A DNA stretch of 24,136 bases from a virus, in the IMG/VR virus record IMGVR_UViG_3300005340_000200, positions 1-24,136 of that record, one strand, 5' to 3'. The notes under the pieces were generated by a model, which saw nothing but the letters and a program-made list of their open reading frames with translations, was not told the origin of the DNA and did no database searches. The translations under genes and the position numbers were made by a program. This document shows positions 13,896 through 20,590 of the stretch, piece by piece; the first letter of the stretch is position 1, and each line of letters opens with the position of its first letter.

Positions 13896-14040
13896 GCCGG
13901 GTCGGCTGGCAGCGGAAAAGAGGTACGCCCCAGCCGAGCCCGACGATCCGTAGTGTCCAGGTAGCTAGCCCGACAACGACACCACGGATATAATACGCCG
14001 ATTCCGGCGTTCTGTCTAGCCTAGATTGTACATGGTTCAC
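13852..14040 (-). CDS. Small membrane-segment protein (62 aa)
   Basis: A 62-residue protein starting at GTG 14040, which overlaps the methyltransferase stop as GTGA. Residues about 17-42 (YIRGVVVGLATWTLRIVGLG) are hydrophobic enough for one weak membrane segment, interrupted by Arg. The basic tail (RHDEKRGKLEG) is encoded in the same DNA as the first codons of the DUF1376 gene. The GTGA coupling supports it, but the composition is not strongly gene-like. Function unknown. Confidence 0.5.
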   Translation of the reverse strand: MNHVQSRLDRTPESAYYIRGVVVGLATWTLRIVGLGWGVPLFRCQPTRHDEKRGKLEGPTVF

Positions 14041-15044
14041 GCGGTCGCCTCAGAGTTAAACATGGGCATGTCCCCGATAATTCGCCGGCGCGAAATCTCC
14101 GCGTACGTCGGGTTTAGTTCGCAGCCGATGAAGTCTCGCCCGTGCCGGAGTGCCACCACCCCGACAGTGCCGCTACCCGCGAACGGATCGAGCACCGTGC
14201 CGCCTGACGGGCTGCCTGCCATCACGCAAGGCTCGACGAGCTGCGTTGGCATGACGGCGAAGTGCGCGTCAGGGTAGGCGTGAGTACCGATCGTCCACAC
14301 GTCCCGCTTGTTGCGCAGCGTGGAGCACTGCTCGGATTTCTCCATTGCATCCCATCGGTCATTGAATCCGGCGTGCCGGCGCCCGTGACCGCGCTGCTTG
14401 TCCGTCTTTCGCGTCCCCGTTTGTGGGGTCTGCCCAGGGGCAGAATATCCGGGGCCCGTCGCGTCGTGCTCGTTAATGGCGACTCCGGGTTCTTTGATGG
14501 CGTCCGCATCGTAGAAATACCGCGCGCTGCGCGTCAGCAGGAATAGATATTCATGCGCCTTCGTCGGGCGATCTGTGACGCTCTCCGGCATCGGGTTGGG
14601 CTTGTGCCAGATGATGTCGCTGCGGAGATACCAGCCGTCCGCTTGCAGCGCGAAGGCGACGCGCCAGGGGATACCAACGAGATCCTTCGGCTTGAGTCCT
14701 TCCGGTTGAGCCGCGCGCCGCGCTTCTTTGATGGCCGTGTGGGTAGCCTGCTTTGAACCTTCCGCCCATGTGCCAAATGAGGAGCGCCCGCCGCTGGTAT
14801 ACGAATCGCCCAGGTTAACCCAACAGGTGCCATCTGCCCGCAGCACGCGCCGCACTTCGCGGAATACGCCGACCATCGCGGCAACGTACTCCTCTGGCGT
14901 GCGCTCTAGCCCCAACTGGCCGACGACGCCATAATCGCGTAGCCCCCAATACGGCGGCGATGTAACGCAGCAGTGGACAGACTCATCAGGAAGCGAGCGT
15001 AGCCCGTCGAGCACATCGGCGCAAATTATCCTGAACGTGCTCAC
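14037..15044 (-). CDS. DNA methyltransferase (TSPPY type)
   Basis: A 335-residue SAM-dependent DNA methyltransferase that methylates the exocyclic amino group of adenine or cytosine. Motif IV TSPPYWGLRDYG (28-39) comes before motif I DPFAGSGT (286-293), the beta-class order; SPPY is more common for N4-cytosine enzymes but TSPPY also occurs in adenine enzymes. IIWHKPNPMP (144-153) is the usual next block. No restriction gene lies beside it, so it is probably an orphan phage enzyme that guards its DNA or marks it for expression. GTG at 15044 overlaps the upstream stop (GTGA). Target sequence unknown. Confidence 0.92.
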   Translation of the reverse strand: MSTFRIICADVLDGLRSLPDESVHCCVTSPPYWGLRDYGVVGQLGLERTPEEYVAAMVGVFREVRRVLRADGTCWVNLGDSYTSGGRSSFGTWAEGSKQATHTAIKEARRAAQPEGLKPKDLVGIPWRVAFALQADGWYLRSDIIWHKPNPMPESVTDRPTKAHEYLFLLTRSARYFYDADAIKEPGVAINEHDATGPGYSAPGQTPQTGTRKTDKQRGHGRRHAGFNDRWDAMEKSEQCSTLRNKRDVWTIGTHAYPDAHFAVMPTQLVEPCVMAGSPSGGTVLDPFAGSGTVGVVALRHGRDFIGCELNPTYAEISRRRIIGDMPMFNSEATA

Positions 15045-15448
15045 TGCGCCAGCGCTTCCAGCAGTGCGACCGATGGCAGAGTCGCCGCCTTGTTGCGCAT
15101 GTAGATCTTATGCTGTGCCGCGCCTTGCTTCAGTTTGCGCCGCGCCACCCGGCACTCTGGGCAACGTGGCGAAGATCCGGAGCAGATCGCCGGGCAATCC
15201 TCGCACTTATGCAGCTTGTGGTGACTCTTCTTGCCGGCGGCAGTAACACCGTAACCCGGGCCCGTGCTGCTCGGCTTTCGGCGCACTTCAGTATGCTCTT
15301 TTTCAATCCCAGGCTGATCGGATAGTTCCGGCTTGGCAATCTCTGGGAGTTCCTTGCGGTACCGTCCGAAGTGAAATTCGCGCACGCTGATGCGCGCTTC
15401 GCGTTCTTCGGCCGTCTCGACGAGTTGACCGTTCGGAAGTTCAATCAT
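15041..15448 (-). CDS. Zinc-finger-like protein (135 aa)
   Basis: A 135-residue protein. The first 60 residues are charged (NGQLVETAEEREARISVREF). A Cys cluster follows, KCEDCPAICSGSSPRCPECR, with two CxxC pairs that fit a zinc finger, then a basic helix (ARRKLKQGAAQHKIYMRNK). It could bind nucleic acid. ATG at 15448 overlaps the previous stop by four bases. It precedes the methyltransferase, so it may help target that enzyme, but this rests on position alone. Confidence 0.65.
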   Translation of the reverse strand: MIELPNGQLVETAEEREARISVREFHFGRYRKELPEIAKPELSDQPGIEKEHTEVRRKPSSTGPGYGVTAAGKKSHHKLHKCEDCPAICSGSSPRCPECRVARRKLKQGAAQHKIYMRNKAATLPSVALLEALAQ

Positions 15449-15630
15449 TTGACCTCCGGGTGATTCGCGTCATAGGCGGCGACGATGTTGGACGCGATTG
15501 ACAGCGGTCTGCCGTACGCATGTATCCGCAGCGCATCCACCGCCGCGCGGAGTTCGGCGCGAAGCTGCGAAATCTCCTTCTGCGCTTCGCATAGCTCAAT
15601 TGTCAGACGGTCAATTGTAGGCTTAAGCAT
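15445..15630 (-). CDS. Coiled-coil small protein (61 aa)
   Basis: A 61-residue protein. Residues about 8-38 (RLTIELCEAQKEISQLRAEL and on) have leucine/isoleucine spacing of a coiled coil, and the end LSIASNIVAAYDANHPEVK is helical. Probably forms dimers or binds a helical partner. No function known. ATG at 15630 lies within the end of the upstream gene, whichever frame that uses. Confidence 0.65.
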   Translation of the reverse strand: MLKPTIDRLTIELCEAQKEISQLRAELRAAVDALRIHAYGRPLSIASNIVAAYDANHPEVK

Positions 15631-15794
15631 TTGGGTAGATCGCCTTTGCCCCGTCCAGAAATTCGCGAGCCCGGACCATGCAGAGTTCGGGAATCGTCCT
15701 CGTATTTCGGCCAGCCGAGCTTATCCATGCGGCGGAACAGCGCCGCCAGTGCATCGCTTTTCTGTATCTCGGAGTCTATCTGCGGCAAGTCCAT
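15603..15794 (-). CDS. Small protein with an apparent frameshift
   Basis: ATG at 15794 follows the VRR-NUC stop at once and has GGAGG upstream. The annotated frame gives 63 residues: MDLPQIDSEIQKSDALAALF and the next 18 or so residues look like a real helical protein, but after KYEDDS the frame turns simple and basic (GPGSRISGRGKG). The +1 frame from there reads ELCMVRAREFLDGAKAIYPN and stops at 15623-15625, exactly overlapping the next ATG as elsewhere in this genome. The likely product is about 56 residues, split by a +1 shift near 15690. Causes: sequence error, mutation, or programmed shifting. The TCC CGA site is not a classical slippery site. Confidence 0.55.
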   Translation of the reverse strand: MDLPQIDSEIQKSDALAALFRRMDKLGWPKYEDDSRTLHGPGSRISGRGKGDLPKCLSLQLTV

Positions 15795-16313
15795 CTATAT
15801 CCTCCCTCGATTTAATCCACTCTTGCGGTAATGCTCCACAAATCCGGCGACCGATGCTGGGAAGTCTTCGCCTGCGATCCACGTAAGTGCGCCGCGTGCC
15901 CGCTCTTTCGTGTGCCATTCGGTCTGATGCTTGGCCGGTTTCTCTCCTGGTCGCTTAAACTCGATCCAGAGAACCTGAGATTGGCTGGCTCTGGCTACCG
16001 TATCGCCGGGGGTTCGTGTGGGTTCTTCTAGCCATTCCTGTGGAGTCGAAAAGCTATACCGGATGTACAAATGGTCTGCCATCCCCGGCTCGCCGAAGCC
16101 CTTGCCCCTGCCGCGGTCGCTTACTGGATCAGTGCGCAGCGCGCGCCAGCCATCCGTCTCGAGCAATCTCGTGCATTCGGCCTCGATCATGTGCTCGGGC
16201 CATTCAACGGACGCGTCGAAGGATTCTACGCCGATATGTGAATCTGGTACGGTTATTTCCCCGCGGTTGATTGCCATGCGTCGCTCCATCTCCCTGAATT
16301 CGTCTTCTGTCAT
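15795..16313 (-). CDS. VRR-NUC-type nuclease
   Basis: A 172-residue protein with the marks of the VRR-NUC/PD-(D/E)XK family: E45 in MIEAECTRLL, GMAD with D80, the core VLWIEFKRPG with E118 and K120, and Q130 before the final Trp-His. Members act as Holliday-junction or structure-specific nucleases. The acidic N-terminus (TEDEFREMERR) is extra. It lies behind the YqaJ exonuclease and ERF protein, so it probably helps to resolve recombination or replication intermediates. The ribosome binding site is weak; an inverted repeat lies just upstream. Confidence 0.8.
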   Translation of the reverse strand: MTEDEFREMERRMAINRGEITVPDSHIGVESFDASVEWPEHMIEAECTRLLETDGWRALRTDPVSDRGRGKGFGEPGMADHLYIRYSFSTPQEWLEEPTRTPGDTVARASQSQVLWIEFKRPGEKPAKHQTEWHTKERARGALTWIAGEDFPASVAGFVEHYRKSGLNRGRI

Positions 16314-16316
16314 AAA

Positions 16317-16472
16317 TTAAATCCCGCCGGACTTCATCGAGCCTCCGGGCATTGGTGGCGTTAGCAGTGGAAGGTCTCCTTGTGCCCTGCTCGAACCGGC
16401 GGGAAACTGGTGGGCGCATTTGGGAATCCTGAAGATTTGAGATAGCCAGGCTCCCAGTAAGTATGCGCCCAT
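16317..16472 (-). CDS. Possible small protein (51 aa)
   Basis: This 156-base frame fills the gap between YqaJ and VRR-NUC: ATG at 16472 is four bases after the YqaJ stop, and it reads MGAYLLGAWLSQIFRIPKCA, then a Pro/Gly-rich end. No ribosome binding site is seen. The same gap holds an inverted repeat, TCCCGCCGG (16396-16404) with CCGGCGGGA (16322-16330) in minus-strand terms, then TTTAATTT, so it may instead be an untranslated regulatory spacer. Confidence 0.3.
   Translation of the reverse strand: MGAYLLGAWLSQIFRIPKCAHQFPAGSSRAQGDLPLLTPPMPGGSMKSGGI
16322..16404 (-). repeat. Inverted repeat before the VRR-NUC gene
   Basis: Nine-base perfect arms, TCCCGCCGG and CCGGCGGGA, are 65 bases apart. 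On the minus strand the second arm is followed by TTTAATTT and then the ATG at 16313. The loop is long for a terminator, but the stem could reduce readthrough or change translation of VRR-NUC. Confidence 0.4.
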
Positions 16473-16476
16473 AACT

Positions 16477-17202
16477 TTAAGATTGCGGAATAATCGCGCC
16501 GTTCTGAATCAGCGCGTCAATATCGTCATCGCTCACGCCCATCCCGTCGAACCGGTCCGGCAGTGGTTTCTTGCGCTCGAATGGCCCATACTCCTGCGCC
16601 AACTTCTCGCGAAGCTTCATCATCGTTTCGGAGAACGCATCCAGCGCGGCAGACAGCGCCTTGATGTACTTCTCGTCGCGCGTAACTCGCACGATGACGG
16701 CTGGCAATTCTTCCGAATAGGAAACCAGATCCCAATATTCCCGCTCGCAGATCCATAAGCATCCCTGCACCTGCGCCTTGTGTGCGTCGGACATCGCGCG
16801 CTCGATCATCGCTTGGACATGAACGCCGATTGCCTGGGGGTGCGTCTTGATCTCCAACCCGCCCGGCGCGCCCACTACGAAGCGATCCGGCGAGCAACCG
16901 AATCGACCGCAATCGGTCGTGACGAAGCCGATCTTTTCTACCGCACATTCGGCCTGGAAGCAGTATGCTTTTACCGCACGATCTTCCAGTTCCTTCCCGA
17001 TCTGCATGTATTCCGTCTCGATCATCTCCTGCGCGTGGCCGGTCATCCACTCGCCCAGCAGGCGGTACATGTAGCCCGGTGCCTGCGAGCTTAACTCTAG
17101 TTTCTTAGGCGTGAGGATCTTCGAGAACTCCGAAGCAGTCGGTACGCCGCATCGCAGTTCATGCCATTCCTGGGTACCCTGTTCGCAATTATGGATAATC
17201 AT
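16477..17202 (-). CDS. YqaJ-type viral exonuclease
   Basis: A 241-residue member of the YqaJ/lambda-exonuclease family. EQGTQEWHELRCGVPTASEF (7-26) is the family start, GKELEDRAVKAY (69-80) the next block, and GCSPDRFV with D106, then GLEIKTH with E117 and K119, is the catalytic PD-(D/E)XK core. HKAQVQGCLWI carries the conserved Gln. It digests one strand of double-stranded DNA ends to yield 3' single strands, which the neighbouring ERF protein anneals. ATG at 17202 overlaps the ERF stop by four bases, which fits co-production of the pair. Confidence 0.92.
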   Translation of the reverse strand: MIIHNCEQGTQEWHELRCGVPTASEFSKILTPKKLELSSQAPGYMYRLLGEWMTGHAQEMIETEYMQIGKELEDRAVKAYCFQAECAVEKIGFVTTDCGRFGCSPDRFVVGAPGGLEIKTHPQAIGVHVQAMIERAMSDAHKAQVQGCLWICEREYWDLVSYSEELPAVIVRVTRDEKYIKALSAALDAFSETMMKLREKLAQEYGPFERKKPLPDRFDGMGVSDDDIDALIQNGAIIPQS

Positions 17203-17972
17203 TTCGCCTGCGCCCTCCGTTTGCTAGCCAGCGCCTGCATGATGTCCTTGTAGCGGCGTTGCGGAATCTCTTCGACCGTGCGAACGTCTGCGAGTTGGAA
17301 GAATGCCGCGCGGCCAGCCGCTGACATTCCGATCTCGCTGATAAGCGAGTTGATATCGTCGACCTGATCCTGTGAGATTGCGCCAGCCCGCATGCCGTCA
17401 TCGTCCGCGCCAACCGTGACGATGTTCCATATCCCGATTGTCAGATACCGCTTGTTGTAGCTGTCGGCGCTGCCCTGCGCCTGCGCATCGTTGCGCCCGG
17501 GCCCACCGTCCGGTGATTGGTACCGCGTCGAGCTTCTGCTATGGCCGCCGCGATGAACCAGCGTAACTGTCATTAGGCTACCCGACTTTTCAAGCGGCGC
17601 GGTCGAGAACGTCCGACAGAATCCGTACTTCTGCTCAATCGGCCGGATGATTCGGTCAAGCTGCTCATAGGAAGCGTAAGGGATAGAACCCTTGCCGCCC
17701 ATGTCTTTGGCTTTGTCCTTCCGAATCGTGGGCATCTCGGACATTGCGCCCGCAAAGTCAATATTGAACTGCCGCTCTGCTTCGCGTGCTTCGGCCCGCT
17801 CCTGCAGCCCCATGAGCGCTGCCAGTTTCTCGACGTTAACGCGCTCGTCGACTGCTAGCGCCTGGATAACCTCGATGACGCTGGGCTGATGGGCGATTGC
17901 CTTCTCTTCGCCGCGCCGGATCAGCCCGCGCACGTCGTCATCTACGGACCGCTTGAATTCTTCCTGCGTCAT
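17199..17972 (-). CDS. erf: ERF-family single-strand annealing protein
   Basis: A 257-residue ERF-superfamily recombinase. The core lies at about 65-185: FAGAMSEMPTIRKDKAKD, YASYEQLDRIIRPIEQKYGF, SLMTVTLVHRGGHSRSS and the QGSADSYNKRYLTIGIWNI stretch, typical of P22 Erf relatives. It anneals complementary single strands during phage recombination, circularisation and replication, together with the exonuclease. The C-terminal 60 residues (DDINSLISEIGMSAAGRAAF) resemble a small helical partner-binding domain. ATG at 17972 overlaps the upstream 58-residue gene. Confidence 0.93.
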   Translation of the reverse strand: MTQEEFKRSVDDDVRGLIRRGEEKAIAHQPSVIEVIQALAVDERVNVEKLAALMGLQERAEAREAERQFNIDFAGAMSEMPTIRKDKAKDMGGKGSIPYASYEQLDRIIRPIEQKYGFCRTFSTAPLEKSGSLMTVTLVHRGGHSRSSTRYQSPDGGPGRNDAQAQGSADSYNKRYLTIGIWNIVTVGADDDGMRAGAISQDQVDDINSLISEIGMSAAGRAAFFQLADVRTVEEIPQRRYKDIMQALASKRRAQAK

Positions 17973-18145
17973 ATCGCCATTACCTCTTGACGCTTCGTCG
18001 CCTCTTCCATGATTTCGCTGGCGAAGTCGATAATTTCATCAAGCGTGCCGTGAATAAATACGCCACCAATCACGGCAATGCATACAGATTCTTCACGGTT
18101 CGTGTCTCCCAAGAAGATACTGACACTTCCGATTGTTCTATTCAT
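17969..18145 (-). CDS. Hypothetical protein (58 aa)
   Basis: A 58-residue acidic protein, MNRTIGSVSIFLGDTNREES then a hydrophobic strand pair (VCIAVIGGVFIHG) and an acidic helix (TLDEIIDFASEIMEEATKRQ). It may form a small alpha/beta fold. Both ends overlap neighbours as ATGA, so the frame is well fixed. It precedes the annealing protein and may modulate recombination; no family recognised. Confidence 0.7.
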   Translation of the reverse strand: MNRTIGSVSIFLGDTNREESVCIAVIGGVFIHGTLDEIIDFASEIMEEATKRQEVMAI

Positions 18146-18429
18146 AACCCCTCCGTCGGTGCGCCATTTCCGGCGAACAGCGCGGTAGCGTCGAAGCCTT
18201 CGGGCGAAAGCGGCGAAGCGGGTTCTGACAGCGTGACCTTCCGGTTCTTGCTGCCGACCGGGCGCCCCCGCTTCGGCGTATTCGGAACAATCTCGGCAGT
18301 CGTTCCGACGTAGCGCTCTCGTTCTCGCTGAACGTGAACAATGGTCGCGTGGAACGTTCGGCGCTGCATGTCGTCAAGCTCGAAATATGCGTCAAGCGCG
18401 CGTTCGATAGGGTCAAGTTTCTTCATCAT
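18142..18429 (-). CDS. Protein with an AT-hook-like motif (95 aa)
   Basis: A 95-residue protein. The first half is a charged helix (KLDPIERALDAYFELDDMQR). Residues about 53-63 read KRGRPVGSKNRK, a close match to the AT-hook core (RGRP in a basic patch) that binds the minor groove of AT-rich DNA. The tail is Pro/Ala-rich. Two consecutive ATG codons begin the gene, sharing TAATG with the upstream stop; GGGAG lies close, and the second ATG at 18426 has better spacing. It may be a DNA-binding accessory of the recombination operon. Confidence 0.65.
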   Translation of the reverse strand: MMKKLDPIERALDAYFELDDMQRRTFHATIVHVQRERERYVGTTAEIVPNTPKRGRPVGSKNRKVTLSEPASPLSPEGFDATALFAGNGAPTEGL

Positions 18430-18830
18430 TACTCCCTTGGCGGGCAGCGATCCGCGCCCGTCTCACTCATTTGATTTTCCAGCCATTGCGCTTCGGCCTT
18501 CTCTTCGGCGTCTGCTTCGGCCTGGTTTGCTGCGGCTGCTTCGTCCGCTTCCTCTGCCGCTGTCTTATAATTTACGAAGGGGGACCCGAATCCCCCCTCG
18601 GCGCGAACATCCGACGTTTGTTCTTCGATCACCTCCTTCTGCATGAACTTCAAAACTAAATCGATAGTGGCTTGGCTGTGCGGCGGATGGCATCCAGCCG
18701 CTTCCGCTGCCATCGCCCATTGTTCCGGCGTAGCGTTGAGTACGTCCTCTTCGGTAGCGCCGCACTTCAGAAGAACTGCGGCCAGCTTCGCCGCTTTCTT
18801 TTCGCGCGCGAACAATTCGTTGGAGTTCAT
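18429..18830 (-). CDS. Hypothetical acidic helical protein (133 aa)
   Basis: A 133-residue protein with two parts. Residues 1-65 form a likely helical domain (LFAREKKAAKLAAVLLKCGA, then LNATPEQWAMAAEAAG). Residues about 88-120 are an Ala/Glu-rich helix (EEADEAAAANQAEADAEEKA). ATG at 18830 overlaps the upstream stop, with AAGG before it. The first half resembles a small nucleic-acid- or protein-binding helical bundle; no family assigned. Confidence 0.65.
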   Translation of the reverse strand: MNSNELFAREKKAAKLAAVLLKCGATEEDVLNATPEQWAMAAEAAGCHPPHSQATIDLVLKFMQKEVIEEQTSDVRAEGGFGSPFVNYKTAAEEADEAAAANQAEADAEEKAEAQWLENQMSETGADRCPPRE

Positions 18831-18997
18831 AACACCTTCAGATATTGCAGGATTAACCCCGCTCCAAACGTGACCAGAGCGGAGAATATGACCGCATATA
18901 GCACGCGCCCGACCGCTTCATGCCTGCGCCGCCGCTCGTAGCGCCGCGCGTTATCCGCCAGATGGTCGACGAACGCCTGCCAGCCTTTACCTTGCAC
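18827..18997 (-). CDS. Small single-pass membrane protein (56 aa)
   Basis: A 56-residue protein starting at GTG 18997. A basic amphipathic first half (DHLADNARRYERRRRHEAVG) precedes one clear membrane segment, VLYAVIFSALVTFGAGLILQ, and a short end. GGAGG lies 9-12 bases before the GTG. Both ends overlap neighbours (11 and 4 bases). Possibly a membrane-associated early protein that anchors replication or alters the host; unknown. Confidence 0.65.
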   Translation of the reverse strand: MQGKGWQAFVDHLADNARRYERRRRHEAVGRVLYAVIFSALVTFGAGLILQYLKVL

Positions 18998-19139
18998 GGG
19001 AGGCCTCCTCGTTGTGGTGTATTTCTCGAATGGCGGCGGTAAGCGCCAGAGTTAACGAATGCTGGATATCCGATAAAGGACGAGCCGCGTTAAGCGCCTC
19101 CATCAGATCGCCCATCAGTTCCTCCAGATTATCTTGCAC
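18987..19139 (-). CDS. Small helical protein (50 aa)
   Basis: A 50-residue helical protein ending NEEASRAR. GTG at 19139 overlaps the previous gene by 11 bases, while ATG at 19115 (42 residues) has a much better GGAGG and may be the true start. The same 11-base junction GTGCAAGRTAA recurs at its own end, where the next gene begins. No family recognised. Confidence 0.55.
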   Translation of the reverse strand: MQDNLEELMGDLMEALNAARPLSDIQHSLTLALTAAIREIHHNEEASRAR

Positions 19140-19374
19140 GGTTCAACTCCATCTTTTTGAGTTCGTCTTTGGCGGATTCGAGGAACGATTCGGCGCGCAT
19201 GATTGCAAGGACAATCTGCCTGCGGTCGGCGGCCGTCTTCGCCCGATGCCGAGTCTGCGCGAATTGCAGTTCCTCGCGCGCGTAGCACATCAGATCATCC
19301 CAGTCCGGCTCAGGTTCGGTGACGTTTGTATCCGGTCCAGCTTCGGTGGGATTTCCTGGAATTTTTTCTAACAT
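19129..19374 (-). CDS. First gene of the replication operon (81 aa)
   Basis: An 81-residue protein. A Pro/Glu-rich start (GNPTEAGPDTNVTEPEPDW) is followed by one long helix (DDLMCYAREELQFAQTRHRA through FLESAKDELKKMEL) with coiled-coil spacing. ATG at 19374 has AGGAG ten bases upstream, so this operon, unlike P1-P3, has a short normal leader of about 14 bases. The role is unknown, but first position in an early operon often goes to a host-interaction protein. Confidence 0.65.
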   Translation of the reverse strand: MLEKIPGNPTEAGPDTNVTEPEPDWDDLMCYAREELQFAQTRHRAKTAADRRQIVLAIMRAESFLESAKDELKKMELNRAR

Positions 19375-19395
19375 CGCCTGCTATCTCCTGATTGA

Positions 19396-19424
19396 AGTAT
19401 CCGTCAGGCGGATATAGATGTCAA
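19396..19424 (-). promoter_or_regulatory. Promoter P4 with palindromic operator
   Basis: Minus-strand TTGACA (19419-19424), 17-base spacer, GATACT (19396-19401), the same -10 box as P1 and P5. The operator TATCCGTCAGGCGGATA (19398-19414) is a perfect palindrome in its six-base arms. It is followed by AGGAG and the ATG at 19374, and drives the replication, recombination and methylation operon. Confidence 0.87.
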
Positions 19425-19438
19425 GGATTATTTCGGGA

Positions 19439-20416
19439 TTATTTTACGTAGTTCGGAATTGGTCGCCAAATCTGATGAGATGCCGGATCATGCGGGCCCA
19501 CGTCCGCCAATACGCCCAGAATGGACAGCCCCGGAAGTTTGGCCCATAGCATCCCAGTGCAATCGGCAACGTACGTTTTGCCAGTTACCGGATCGATGTG
19601 GGAATCGCTGCCGGAGCATTGCAGAATCACGGGTTTAGTGGACTGCCCTGCAACGTTCAAGTTGCCGATTATCCCCTGATATCCGCACGCTTCCCACGTC
19701 AAAGATCCGGATGTTAATTTGCTGAGATCTCCTGGGATTTCCGCGCCGCTTACTGGGTCCTTGGACCACGCATTTAAGGCTATAACCACCGAATACGGCC
19801 CGATGAACTGCCCCGGCGTCGGGCGGGAAGTCCAACATACGGCGTTTCCGCTGCTGTCTGCCATCGGTACATCTGTGCCGGTCATTTCATTGTGATTAGT
19901 CCCAGGTCTGCCCATTGAGGCTGTGACGCGCGTCTGCCCAAGGAATCGATCAGTGATGCAAAGCTGAATCTGCTCCCAGCGCTGGCTTCCGGGCACGTTG
20001 TTCATGATCTCGATTTCCTGCGTCTGCGCCGCGGCCGTGATGTCGGTACCGACCTTGACTATTCCCGACTTACAGGAGATTCTAACGCTTGAATCCGGCG
20101 GCGTATTGCCCTCCGCGCATGCCCAGTTCTCGATCCATTGTTGATAGCTTACATAAGGCACTGCCACGCCGTTGATCGTAGTTGAAAGGGAGAGCCTGTG
20201 CGGAAAAACGACAGAGAACTGGTCACCGATGGAATAGACCAGCGGCGAAACTATCGCCATCTTGCCCGGTGGCCTGCTAAAGGTGAAATCAGCGCCCTGC
20301 CGCAGTAGCCTGCCGTTGCGAAAAACCTGGACAGCACCCGACGCGGAGCCGATCATTTGGTATTGGCACGTCTGGGAATAGGCGCATCCCACTAAAGCCA
20401 GTAGAAGTAGTCTCAT
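19439..20416 (-). CDS. Exported protein or lipoprotein (325 aa)
   Basis: A 325-residue protein with a short hydrophobic signal, MRLLLLALVGCAYSQT. LVGC (8-11) meets the lipobox pattern, so lipidation at C11 is possible; ordinary cleavage after AYS is the alternative. The mature part is beta-rich (QVFRNGRLLRQGADFTFSRP, then GDQFSVVFPHRLSLST) and has several Cys and Thr/Gly stretches, as in surface or fibre proteins. ATG at 20416 overlaps the upstream basic-protein stop by four bases. Its stop lies 15 bases before the -35 box of P4. Third exported protein in the window; role unknown. Confidence 0.75.
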   Translation of the reverse strand: MRLLLLALVGCAYSQTCQYQMIGSASGAVQVFRNGRLLRQGADFTFSRPPGKMAIVSPLVYSIGDQFSVVFPHRLSLSTTINGVAVPYVSYQQWIENWACAEGNTPPDSSVRISCKSGIVKVGTDITAAAQTQEIEIMNNVPGSQRWEQIQLCITDRFLGQTRVTASMGRPGTNHNEMTGTDVPMADSSGNAVCWTSRPTPGQFIGPYSVVIALNAWSKDPVSGAEIPGDLSKLTSGSLTWEACGYQGIIGNLNVAGQSTKPVILQCSGSDSHIDPVTGKTYVADCTGMLWAKLPGLSILGVLADVGPHDPASHQIWRPIPNYVK

Positions 20417-20577
20417 GCCTTTGCCGCCTCTCTCTTCAATTTGCGTTTCTGGTGCTTCCGCTTCCTGCGCTGGTCCGGCTTGTGATGCCGCTTGCGGATG
20501 CGCTTTAATATTTCGTCGATCTCCGCGCGCGTTTCTTCTGGCATTGGCACATCGGCTGCTGTATCTTCGATTCCCAT
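20413..20577 (-). CDS. Small very basic protein (54 aa)
   Basis: A 54-residue protein. An acidic start (MGIEDTAADVPMPEETRAEI) is followed by an extremely basic end: ILKRIRKRHHKPDQRRKRKH and so on, with more than half Lys, Arg or His. GGAGG lies seven bases before ATG at 20577. Such a tail suits binding of nucleic acid or an acidic membrane. It sits between the sugar-sulfo transferase and the exported protein; function unknown. Confidence 0.7.
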   Translation of the reverse strand: MGIEDTAADVPMPEETRAEIDEILKRIRKRHHKPDQRRKRKHQKRKLKREAAKA

Positions 20578-20590
20578 TTGTCATCCTCCC

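Noticed and set aside
16390-16404. TTCGAGC string as a tRNA T loop on the minus strand
   Set aside because: The flanking strands do not pair as a T stem and there is no matching acceptor or anticodon arm.
18952-18958. Operator half-site TATCCGC
   Set aside because: No second arm at the right distance and no promoter boxes; it is inside a small gene.
20417-20584. N-terminal extension of the 325-residue exported protein
   Set aside because: It would bury the signal peptide inside the protein and runs through the small basic-protein gene, which has its own GGAGG.
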